From contig NZ_JANTOO010000013.1 of assembly GCF_024753545.1 (NCBI RefSeq), positions 62,001-126,000 of the forward strand: DNA of 64,000 nt, in the 5' to 3' direction. The notes under the pieces are model-generated. The model was not told the origin of the DNA. It did no database searches and saw only the letters and a list, made by a program, of their open reading frames with translations. Source of the DNA: Lysinibacillus pinottii (GTDB lineage Bacteria; Bacillota; Bacilli; Bacillales_A; Planococcaceae). Below are positions 7,894 through 15,683 of this stretch, one piece after another. A program made the translations under genes and the position numbers. The stretch's first letter is position 1. Each line of letters starts with the position of its first letter.

Positions 7894-9388
7894 TTCCGAT
7901 TTATTAGCACGTAATGCCCGTAAGTATCCAAAAAGGGAAGCTGTTATTTGTCATGGTAGAAGAGTGACCTATCATGATTTAGATGAGCAAGTGACCCGTT
8001 TTAGTCATGCTTTATTAGAACAGGGTGTAAGGCAGGGAGATAAAGTTCTGATTTTTATGCCTAACGTTGTAGAGTTTGTCGTGAGCTATTTTGCTATTCA
8101 GCGAATGGGTGCTATTGTCGTTCCGGTCAATGCTAAGTTTACATTACAAGAAGTAGAGTATGTGGCACAGCATGCTGAGGCAAAAGCAATTATTGCTCAT
8201 GAAGCCATTTTTGCGGCAGTCCAGCATATTGCCGTAATCCCGTTGAAAATTAAAACAGGGCAGCAAGTAGCGGGCTGGCTTCAGTATGAAACAATGATTC
8301 AAAGTGCCAGTGCTCGTACGATTGAATGTCAGTTAAACGAGGATGATGCTTCGACTATTTTGTACACATCAGGTACAACTGGGAAACCGAAGGGCGTATT
8401 GTTTAGCTATCGAAATATTTTAACGGTTGCGCAAATGATTGCAGTTGAAATGGAGGTCAAGCCTGAAAGCCGTATATTGCTGATGATGCCATTAACCCAT
8501 TCCGCACCATTACATTTATTCTTAATGGCAGGTGTACTTGTAGGTTCTACAAATGTATTAACACCAACTTTCACGCCAGACTTATTGATGGATTCCATTG
8601 AACAGGAAAAAACGACCCATTTTTTTGGAGCACCTGTTGCTTATTTATTAACAGCACAGATGCCAAGATTGCAATCAGCTGATTTGTCCTCTATGAAATG
8701 GTGGGTATATGGAGGAGCACCGTTATCCGAAAACGAAGTTCGTTTTATTCAACAGTCATTCCGCACAACTAATTTAACATGTGTTTATGGATTAACAGAG
8801 GCGGGGCCAAGTGGATCATTGCTTTTTGGTAAGGAGCATGAAGAAAAGGCTGGGAGTATTGGTCAACGTGCACCTTTAGGTACAGAGATACGTATTGTTA
8901 ACGACCATGGCGAAGATGTACCAGCAGGAGAAGTAGGGGAAATCGTTTTATTTGGTGAGGGTAATATGCTCGGTTACTACAGAGATGAAGTGGCAACCAA
9001 TGCGGCATTTATAGGCGGCTGGTTAAAAACAGGGGATCTCGCTCGTATGGATGAAGACGGTTTTATTTGGATTGTTGATCGAAAGAAAGATGTGATTATT
9101 TCTGGTGGAGTCAATATTTACCCGAAAGAAATAGAAGATTGCCTTTTAAGCTTTGAGGGGATATTTGAAGCGGCAGTAATTGGTGTTCCACATCCACAAT
9201 GGGGTGAGACAGTGAAGGCTGTTTATTCGGCTAAACAGGATATTGATGAAGATGCTCTAAAAGATTTTTTAGAGGGGCGGCTTGCTAAGTATAAATTACC
9301 ACGTATTTTTGAAAAAGTGGAAGCGCTACCACGGAATGCCTCAGGCAAAATTTTAAAGCAATCTTTGAAAGGACAAGAGGTGAGATAG
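7886..9388 (+). CDS. AMP-dependent acyl-CoA synthetase (class I adenylate-forming)
   Basis: Activates a carboxylic acid to its CoA thioester through an acyl-AMP intermediate. Visible motifs are the P-loop YTSGTTGKPKG (about 159-169), YGLTEAG, the hinge region KTGDLARMDEDGF, the RKKDVI segment and the C-terminal catalytic Lys in ASGKILK. Length (500 aa) fits medium/long-chain or branched-chain acid ligases. The exact substrate cannot be read from the sequence. It overlaps the merR gene by 8 nt and ends 1 nt before the acyl-CoA dehydrogenase, so the three genes are one unit. Confidence 0.92.
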   Translation: MNSSDLLARNARKYPKREAVICHGRRVTYHDLDEQVTRFSHALLEQGVRQGDKVLIFMPNVVEFVVSYFAIQRMGAIVVPVNAKFTLQEVEYVAQHAEAKAIIAHEAIFAAVQHIAVIPLKIKTGQQVAGWLQYETMIQSASARTIECQLNEDDASTILYTSGTTGKPKGVLFSYRNILTVAQMIAVEMEVKPESRILLMMPLTHSAPLHLFLMAGVLVGSTNVLTPTFTPDLLMDSIEQEKTTHFFGAPVAYLLTAQMPRLQSADLSSMKWWVYGGAPLSENEVRFIQQSFRTTNLTCVYGLTEAGPSGSLLFGKEHEEKAGSIGQRAPLGTEIRIVNDHGEDVPAGEVGEIVLFGEGNMLGYYRDEVATNAAFIGGWLKTGDLARMDEDGFIWIVDRKKDVIISGGVNIYPKEIEDCLLSFEGIFEAAVIGVPHPQWGETVKAVYSAKQDIDEDALKDFLEGRLAKYKLPRIFEKVEALPRNASGKILKQSLKGQEVR

Positions 9389-9389
9389 C

Positions 9390-11057
9390 ATGAAAGTTTT
9401 ACAACAGGAAATAGCACGTACAAGCAATTTCTTTACAGGTGATGAAACGCTTCAGAAAGTGTTGGAAATGATGTTGGATAAAGAATTTTCATCTTATGCG
9501 CATCGAGAATTGACGGACTTTGGTGAGCTATGTGCTGATGCTATAGACGTGAGGGCGAAACATACCGATCGACAAGGGGAGCCTCGCCTTCAAAGGTATA
9601 ATGCCTATGGTGAAGAGGTCTCAGAGGTGTGGGTCAATGACGGCTACAAAAAAACAATTGAAGAGACATATAATACGGGTATTGTTGGTTATGTGCATAA
9701 GGATATTCCCCAACTAGGTCACAAGGGGAATTATGTCTATAGCTTTGCGCAAGGTTATTTACTGTCACATGCAGAGCCCGGTTTTTATTGCCCTGTGACA
9801 TTAACGATGGCCACTGCCTATTTATTAGACCATTATGCAGAGGAAGAAGTTAAGCAGCGTTTCTTACCACATGTTTGTGCAACAGGCGATTTAGAGCTAT
9901 ATGAGGGGGCGACATTTTTAACAGAACGTCAAGGAGGCTCAGATGTTGGTGCAAATGTAGTAGAAGCAAAACTTGTAGGGAATGAGTACCGCCTCTATGG
10001 TGAAAAGTATTTCGCGTCTAATGCTGGAATGTGTGGGGTTGCAATGGTGTTGGCACGAATAGATGGTGCACAAGCAGGCTCTAAAGGATTAACTCTATTT
10101 GCAGTTCCATGGCGAAATGAAGATGGATCGGTTAACCATCTTCGTATTCGACGACTAAAAGATAAATTAGGTGTGAAAGCCGTTCCATCTGGTGAGGTAG
10201 AGTTTGATGGAGCACTCGCCTATGTAGTTGGTGATCCAAATAAAGGGATTTATTATATGTTGGAGGCGCTTAATTTATCAAGAATTTGTAATGCAGTGGC
10301 ATCCATTGGTATTATGCGCCGTGGCTTCTTGGAGGCGAAGCATTATGTGTCAAATCGATATGCCTTTGGTAAACCTTTAACACAGTACCCTATGATTCAG
10401 GATACATTGGGTAAATATGCTGCTAAGCTGCATGTTGAAGTAGCCACGATTTTTGATCTTATTCAATTATACGACAAAGTGACAAGTGGTCAGGGGACAG
10501 AACAAGACATCATAATGAATCGTTTATATATTGCCATTATGAAAAAGGAAACGGCAGAGCAGGCAGTTCATTATGCAAGTGAAGCAATTGAGCTACATGG
10601 CGGGAATGGCTATATTGAAGACTTTGTAACACCACGCTTACTAAGGGATGCGCAAGTGTTGACTGTATGGGAGGGTACGGCTAATATACTAGCGTTGGAG
10701 CTTATTCGCTTAGTGGATAAATACAGAGCACATGAATTGTTTGTTCAAGAGATGAGCGAGCGATTAGAAGTATTAACAGACCATTCATTAGTGAAAATCG
10801 TTCAAGAGCAATTAACTAAACTATCGGCAACATTACAAATTTTTAGTGCTCTCGATGAAGCTACAAAAACGTTTGAAGCAAAGGATGTTGCCCAAAAAAT
10901 GGCTCATTTATATGAAAGTGTCATCGCAGTTGAATGGGCACAAAAATTTGGTGGGAAATATGAAAAACTTGCGGATGTTTATTTAGAGCAAACTTGGTCA
11001 TTACGACCGATTGGTGCTTCGATGAAAACCGTACAGTATTTTGATGAAATTGTCTAA
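9390..11057 (+). CDS. Acyl-CoA dehydrogenase, long (AidB-like) type
   Basis: An FAD enzyme that introduces the alpha-beta double bond into an acyl-CoA. At 555 aa it belongs to the longer class, with an extra C-terminal helical domain (after about residue 440). The signature GATFLTERQGGSDVG lies in the flavin/substrate region, ELHGGNGYIEDF is near the flavin site, and the catalytic-base region reads VWEGTANI. The start ATG at 9390 follows GAGGTGAG. Pairing with the acyl-CoA synthetase just upstream suggests consecutive activation and oxidation of one substrate family. Confidence 0.9.
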   Translation: MKVLQQEIARTSNFFTGDETLQKVLEMMLDKEFSSYAHRELTDFGELCADAIDVRAKHTDRQGEPRLQRYNAYGEEVSEVWVNDGYKKTIEETYNTGIVGYVHKDIPQLGHKGNYVYSFAQGYLLSHAEPGFYCPVTLTMATAYLLDHYAEEEVKQRFLPHVCATGDLELYEGATFLTERQGGSDVGANVVEAKLVGNEYRLYGEKYFASNAGMCGVAMVLARIDGAQAGSKGLTLFAVPWRNEDGSVNHLRIRRLKDKLGVKAVPSGEVEFDGALAYVVGDPNKGIYYMLEALNLSRICNAVASIGIMRRGFLEAKHYVSNRYAFGKPLTQYPMIQDTLGKYAAKLHVEVATIFDLIQLYDKVTSGQGTEQDIIMNRLYIAIMKKETAEQAVHYASEAIELHGGNGYIEDFVTPRLLRDAQVLTVWEGTANILALELIRLVDKYRAHELFVQEMSERLEVLTDHSLVKIVQEQLTKLSATLQIFSALDEATKTFEAKDVAQKMAHLYESVIAVEWAQKFGGKYEKLADVYLEQTWSLRPIGASMKTVQYFDEIV

Positions 11058-11066
11058 CAGCCTTTG

Positions 11067-11096
11067 GAGTCGCCTTGATATAGAGGCGACTTCTTT
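11067..11096 (+). terminator. Terminator after the MerR-controlled operon
   Basis: AGTCGCCT (11068-11075) pairs with AGGCGACT (11084-11091), followed by TCTTTT. Confidence 0.85.
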
Positions 11097-11129
11097 TAAT
11101 TTCATGTATAATATAATTCAACTGAATAT

Positions 11130-11300
11130 TATAAAGGTTCTTTACTTATGTAAAGTGAAAAGGGAAATCGGTGTAATTCCGATGCGGTCCCGCCACTGTA
11201 AGTGTGAGTTTTTTCAAATAATGCCACTGAAAATTTCGGGAAGGCTTGAAAAAACGTAATGAGCACAAGCCAGGAGACCTGCCTTTATAGCATAGACATG
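11130..11300 (+). promoter_or_regulatory. Cobalamin riboswitch
   Basis: The conserved elements are in order: GTGAAAAGGGAA with the following GGTGTAATTCC, the core GATGCGGTCCCGCCACTG (11181-11198), and the B12 box AAGCCAGGAGACCTGCC (11267-11283). An adenosylcobalamin-class aptamer here represses the downstream uptake operon when B12 is plentiful. The expression platform is the terminator at 11355-11390. Confidence 0.96.
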
Positions 11301-11354
11301 ACAGCCTACGAGGATAGGATGGTGGATTTTGTATCAGTTTTTTGGTGCGATTTT

Positions 11355-11390
11355 GACCCCTCATCATTCGAAGATGAGGGGTCTTATTTT
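11355..11390 (+). terminator. Riboswitch-controlled terminator
   Basis: An 11-bp perfect stem (GACCCCTCATC with GATGAGGGGTC), a 7-nt loop and a T-rich tail, between the B12 aptamer and btuF. This makes the switch a transcriptional one. Confidence 0.9.
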
Positions 11391-11444
11391 GATGGAAGAA
11401 CACTTCTAACACATGAACGCACAAATCTACGAAGGAGGATTCAC

Positions 11445-12416
11445 ATGAAGAAATTTTGGAAAATAGGAGTATCGGCATTTTTAACGATAGGGTTGCTAGC
11501 AGCTTGTGGACAAGAGGCGAAAAATGATAAGTCCGCAGCTACAGAGGAGCAAACACAACAAGAAACATCTAAGGTGGAAGAAGCAACATTTCCAATAACT
11601 ATAACGGATGCTATTGGAAAGGAGATGACTCTAGAGGCCCCTCCTGAGAAAATAGTGTCACTTATTCCAAGTAATACAGAGATATTATTTGGCCTAGGTT
11701 TAAAGGATGAAATAGTCGGGGTTACAGACAATGACGATTATCCACCAGAGGTAGCTGAAAAGGATAAGGTTGGTGGCATGGAGTACAATATTGAACAAAT
11801 TATTGCCTTAAAGCCAGACATCGTTTTTGCACATGAATCTAGCATGTCTCTTTCAGAATCAGCCATTGCACAACTTGAATCGGCGGGCGTGAAAGTATTT
11901 GTTGTAAAAAATGCCCAGAATTTTAATGAAACGTATACAACGATTGAACAGCTTGGTCGTGCCACAGGGAAATTACCAGAGGCTGAAAACATCATTGCTG
12001 ACATGAAGGCGAAAGTAGAAGCAGTACAGGAGAAAGTGAAAGACGTTGAACCTAAGAATGTTTTTGTAGAGGCCTCTGACGAACCTAATATTTATACAGC
12101 TGGTCAAGGCACATTTATGAACGCAATGCTGGAGATGATTCATGCAAAAAATGTAGCAGCAGATGGTGATAATTGGTATGAAATTAGTGCAGAACAAATT
12201 ATCACAAAAAATCCAGATGTCATCGTGGTGACATATAGCTATGTACCTGATATTTTAACAAAAATACCAAAGCGTGCTGGTTTCGATACAATAAATGCAG
12301 TGAAAAATAATGCCATTGTGCAAGTAGATGAAAGCACAACAAGCCGTCAAGGACCGCGTTTAGCGGATGGTCTTGAGGAGTTAGCAAAAGCCATCTACCC
12401 TGAGGTATTTAAGTGA
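11445..12416 (+). CDS. btuF: Cobalamin ABC transporter substrate-binding lipoprotein
   Basis: Extracellular lipoprotein that captures B12 or corrinoids for BtuCD. The signal peptide ends in the lipobox L-L-A-A-C (C22), followed by a Gln/Glu/Lys-rich linker and a class III (helical-backbone) binding fold carrying the IVSLIPSNTEILFGLG segment typical of BtuF-type proteins. The ATG at 11445 follows GAAGGAGG; the frame stays open upstream through the riboswitch, but that stretch is not coding. It is the first gene behind the B12 riboswitch and overlaps btuC by 4 nt. Confidence 0.94.
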   Translation: MKKFWKIGVSAFLTIGLLAACGQEAKNDKSAATEEQTQQETSKVEEATFPITITDAIGKEMTLEAPPEKIVSLIPSNTEILFGLGLKDEIVGVTDNDDYPPEVAEKDKVGGMEYNIEQIIALKPDIVFAHESSMSLSESAIAQLESAGVKVFVVKNAQNFNETYTTIEQLGRATGKLPEAENIIADMKAKVEAVQEKVKDVEPKNVFVEASDEPNIYTAGQGTFMNAMLEMIHAKNVAADGDNWYEISAEQIITKNPDVIVVTYSYVPDILTKIPKRAGFDTINAVKNNAIVQVDESTTSRQGPRLADGLEELAKAIYPEVFK

Positions 12417-13414
12417 AAAAAGTAGTAACAGCCTATGTATTAACATGTACGCTTTTTATCATTAGCATTTGGTGTGGCGTAGCTATAGGCTCTGTTCATA
12501 TTCCGATAGAAGTGCTGTGGAATCAGTCAGTTGATGAAACGGCTGCCAATATCTTTTGGAAAATTCGCTTGCCTCGTGTGCTTTTAGCAGGGCTAGTAGG
12601 GGCTGCTCTCGCTATTGCGGGAGCAGCTTTCCAGGGCTTGCTAAAAAATCCGCTAGCAGATCCATATACATTAGGTATTTCATCCGGTGCTTCTGTCGGT
12701 GCAGTCATGACAATTTTTTTTAATATTTCGATACCTGTTGTAGGCTTGTATGCCTTACCTACCTTTAGCATGATAGGCGCAATCATTACAATGGTTGTAG
12801 TTATGAGCTTTGCTAGAATAGTAGACCGTTCGCTAAAGATGGAAACCCTTATTTTAACGGGCGTTATCTTTAGTTCATTTTTAGGGTCGTTAATCTCGTT
12901 AATGATTGCCTTATCGGGAGAGGAGCTACGCCAAGTAATCGGCTGGCTACTGGGTTCTGTATCTATGCGTGGTTGGCCGTATGTTCAAATGATTATCCCA
13001 TTCGTTATTGTGGGTTCCCTTATGCTGTGGACGCAGAGACGTGAGCTTAATGTTTTATTATATGGGGAAGAAAGAGCGAAGCATTTAGGTGTCAATGTAA
13101 AACGTAGTAAGTATTTGATTTTAGTAGGTGGTTCTATGCTGACTGGAGCAGCGGTAGCTGTTTCAGGCACAATTGGCTTTGTAGGGTTGGTTGTACCACA
13201 TATGACAAGAATGATTTGGGGTTCTGATCACCGTCATTTACTGCCATTATCATTTTTAAATGGTGCAACATTACTTATAATTTGTGATTTAGTCGCAAGA
13301 ACAATCATCCTGCCAAGGGAACTGCCCATTGGTGTCATTACTGCATTTATTGGAGCGCCTGTTTTTTCCTATATTTTTTATAAACAACGGAGAAGCAAGG
13401 GGGTGCGGGCGTGA
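12413..13414 (+). CDS. btuC: Cobalamin ABC transporter permease (FecCD family)
   Basis: Polytopic inner-membrane permease with about ten hydrophobic segments. It carries the family signatures RLPRVLLAGLVGAALAIAG, LKNPLADPYTLGISSGAS and the SGTIGFVGLVVPHMTR loop, which contacts the ATPase. GTG start at 12413 overlaps the btuF stop; the end overlaps btuD by 4 nt. Sequence alone does not separate B12 from siderophore permeases; the riboswitch does. Confidence 0.93.
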   Translation: MKKVVTAYVLTCTLFIISIWCGVAIGSVHIPIEVLWNQSVDETAANIFWKIRLPRVLLAGLVGAALAIAGAAFQGLLKNPLADPYTLGISSGASVGAVMTIFFNISIPVVGLYALPTFSMIGAIITMVVVMSFARIVDRSLKMETLILTGVIFSSFLGSLISLMIALSGEELRQVIGWLLGSVSMRGWPYVQMIIPFVIVGSLMLWTQRRELNVLLYGEERAKHLGVNVKRSKYLILVGGSMLTGAAVAVSGTIGFVGLVVPHMTRMIWGSDHRHLLPLSFLNGATLLIICDLVARTIILPRELPIGVITAFIGAPVFSYIFYKQRRSKGVRA

Positions 13415-14871
13415 TTTTTGTTGAACATCTATCAGGTGGTTATGAAGACGTACCAATCGTCAAGGATATAAGCTTTACGGTTGAGAAGGGAAAAATTCTT
13501 GGCATATTAGGGCCAAATGGTAGTGGGAAATCCACATTATTAAAGGTAATGAGTGGTATTCTACCAGCTGTTGAGGGCACAATTTCTATTGATGGACAAA
13601 ACATTCTGTCCTACAATGCCCGTGCTTTAGCAAAAAAAATGGCTGTTTTACCACAGCTTCATGCGAATGCTTTCTCAAACAGTGTAAGAGAGACTATTTC
13701 GCTTGGACGTTATCCACATCAAACGGGCTTTTTTTCAAGTTGGTCTGAGCAAGATGAACAAGCGGTTCAACATGCAATGCTGCAAACAGGTATAAAACGT
13801 TATGAGCATACACCTATGGAATTTTTATCGGGAGGCGAACAGCAAAGAGTTTTTGTTGCACAGGCCCTTGCTCAAACTGCGGAAATTTTACTGCTAGATG
13901 AGCCGACAAATCATTTAGACATTGCCCATCAACGTCAAATTTTAGATATGGTTCGGAAGGAAGCAGTCGAGTGTGGATTAACAGTAGTGATGGTATTACA
14001 CGATATGAATTTAGCTTCTCTCTATTGTGATGAATTATTGCTCATGGAGAGTGGACAAATGAGAGCTTTTGGGGCACCACATGAAGTATTAATTGCTTCA
14101 CAGATAGAAGAAATTTACCAAGCACGAGTAGCTACTTATGCTCATCCAGAAATTCCTAAACCACAAATTACAATGATGCCTGCTGCAAGCGACCATCAAC
14201 AGCGAGCTGTAATAAAAAAAGAACATTTTAAAATAACAGAACAATTTATACAACTTCAATCAGAGATTCCTTTAAAAACGGTATCATCTGCTGTCCATAA
14301 CCCCGGTATAGGATGGCATAATTGCTTGTTAAACCGCTCTGTACCTGGTGACTATGTGATCAGTGATGTAAAAAGAGAAGTTAATGAATTTTTGCAAAAA
14401 GGTCATTTTTCACCCACGAATACAGTTGTCATGCTGACGGCAGTGCCAACAGCCCTTGTGGCGATCAATGAATGGGCTGCACCATTTGGCAGTGTAATAG
14501 TAGCTGTTACTGCGGGAGTAGGCAATGCAGTAGATGTATCCCGTGTGCATGAAAGGCAAGATCAGCCATATATTGGTACTATTAACACATGGGTAATTAT
14601 AAATGGCTGTTTATCAGAGGAAGCATTTTTTCAAGCTATGATGACAGCCACGGAGGCGAAAACGAAGGCTCTGCAATCAGAAAATATTCGTGATGAGCGT
14701 AGTGGAACTATTGCTACTGGTACTGCTACAGATAGTCTTTTAATTGCTGCAACTCAAAAAGGGAAAGAAATGTTATATGGTGGCCCCATTACGGAGGTTG
14801 GTAAAATGATTGCAAAGGGTGTTTTTGAAACTACAGTTCAGGCTATCAGAAATTATAAAAATGAATTTTAG
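13411..14871 (+). CDS. btuD: Cobalamin ABC transporter ATPase fused to adenosylcobinamide amidohydrolase (BtuD-CbiZ)
   Basis: Two domains in one chain. Residues about 1-250 are an ABC ATPase with Walker A GPNGSGKST (34-42), signature LSGGEQQRVF and Walker B LLLDEPTNHLD. Residues about 285-486 match CbiZ, which cleaves the aminopropanol linkage of adenosylcobinamide so that the corrinoid re-enters lower-ligand assembly; visible segments include SSAVHNPGIGWHNCLLNR and VTAGVGNAVD. ATPase-CbiZ fusions occur in other Bacillales (I recall B. subtilis YvrA as such a case). The fusion couples uptake to salvage, implying that incomplete or foreign corrinoids are imported. GTG start overlaps btuC. Confidence 0.92.
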   Translation: MIFVEHLSGGYEDVPIVKDISFTVEKGKILGILGPNGSGKSTLLKVMSGILPAVEGTISIDGQNILSYNARALAKKMAVLPQLHANAFSNSVRETISLGRYPHQTGFFSSWSEQDEQAVQHAMLQTGIKRYEHTPMEFLSGGEQQRVFVAQALAQTAEILLLDEPTNHLDIAHQRQILDMVRKEAVECGLTVVMVLHDMNLASLYCDELLLMESGQMRAFGAPHEVLIASQIEEIYQARVATYAHPEIPKPQITMMPAASDHQQRAVIKKEHFKITEQFIQLQSEIPLKTVSSAVHNPGIGWHNCLLNRSVPGDYVISDVKREVNEFLQKGHFSPTNTVVMLTAVPTALVAINEWAAPFGSVIVAVTAGVGNAVDVSRVHERQDQPYIGTINTWVIINGCLSEEAFFQAMMTATEAKTKALQSENIRDERSGTIATGTATDSLLIAATQKGKEMLYGGPITEVGKMIAKGVFETTVQAIRNYKNEF

Positions 14872-14883
14872 GAGATGAGCGAA

Positions 14884-15447
14884 ATGAAGCTTTACACAAA
14901 AACAGGGGATACGGGTAAAACAAGTCTTATCGGAGGACGCGTTGATAAAGACAGTTTGCGTGTTGAAACGTATGGGGCGATTGATGAATTAAATTCTTTT
15001 ATTGGTAAAGCAGTAAGTGAATTAGACCAAGCACTTTTCAAAGATATTTTAACAGACCTAGAAACCATTCAACATGAGCTGTTCGATGCTGGTGGTGATC
15101 TGGCAAACGTGATGAAAGAACGACATTATAAGCTTACAGAGCAACCAATTGAAGTGCTAGAGGCTCGTATTGATGCACTATCAGATGAAGCGCCACCATT
15201 ACAACGTTTTATTTTACCAGGAGGGGCCCCAGCAGCTGCGACTTTACACATTGCACGTACGGTTGCTCGTCGAGCAGAGCGTGAAATGGTAACACTTATG
15301 AAAGAAGTTGAAGATGTGCCCAAAGTTGTACAAAAATATTTAAATCGATTATCAGATTATTTATTTGCGGCTGCACGTGTTGTAAATGCTCGATTACAGG
15401 TTGCGGATGTTGAATATATTCGCAGTGGTAACGTCTTTAAAAACTAA
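14884..15447 (+). CDS. btuR: ATP:cob(I)alamin adenosyltransferase, PduO type
   Basis: Transfers the 5'-deoxyadenosyl group of ATP to cob(I)alamin, making coenzyme B12. Signature pieces are the N-terminal YTKTGDTGKTSLIGG ATP-binding segment, the DELNSFIG helix, and the C-terminal RTVARRAER and LNRLSDYLF regions. Of two possible starts I chose ATG 14884, which lies 9 nt after AGGAG; ATG 14875 touches that site. This is the last gene of the riboswitch operon. Its product is the cofactor needed by IcmF encoded downstream. Confidence 0.94.
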   Translation: MKLYTKTGDTGKTSLIGGRVDKDSLRVETYGAIDELNSFIGKAVSELDQALFKDILTDLETIQHELFDAGGDLANVMKERHYKLTEQPIEVLEARIDALSDEAPPLQRFILPGGAPAAATLHIARTVARRAEREMVTLMKEVEDVPKVVQKYLNRLSDYLFAAARVVNARLQVADVEYIRSGNVFKN

Positions 15448-15477
15448 AATATAGTTTTCTACAGAAAGTAAAAAAAT

Positions 15478-15510
15478 GCTACTTTGAAAAAATTCAGGGT
15501 GGCTTTTTTT
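15478..15510 (+). terminator. Terminator after the B12 operon
   Basis: An 11-bp stem (15478-15488 with 15493-15503, three G-U pairs), AAAA loop and T7 tail. Confidence 0.85.
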
Positions 15511-15559
15511 CTTGTAAAATGTAAGAATATAAAATTATCAGAAATATTTCCGTTTTATG

Positions 15560-15589
15560 TTGACTGAATGCTCACTCATTTATTAGAAT
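15560..15589 (+). promoter_or_regulatory. fadF promoter with FadR-type operator
   Basis: TTGACT (15560-15565), 18-bp spacer and TAGAAT (15584-15589). TGACTGAATGCTCACTCA (15561-15578) overlaps the -35 and fits the dyad TGA-n-TGA-nnnn-TCA-n-TCA, the skeleton of the B. subtilis FadR consensus. The same sequence, inverted, recurs upstream of the thiolase gene. Confidence 0.8.
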
Positions 15590-15683
15590 AGGAATATAAT
15601 ATCGAAATGATGAACATTTTCGTATGAGCTAGCAAATTTATCACAAAGAGAGAAAAATTACGACAAACAAGGGGGGATCAACC

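Noticed and set aside
11259..11444. Open frame running through the riboswitch into btuF (62 extra codons)
   Set aside because: It crosses the B12 box and the terminator stem, and the product would bury the lipoprotein signal; GAAGGAGG and ATG 11445 give the normal start.
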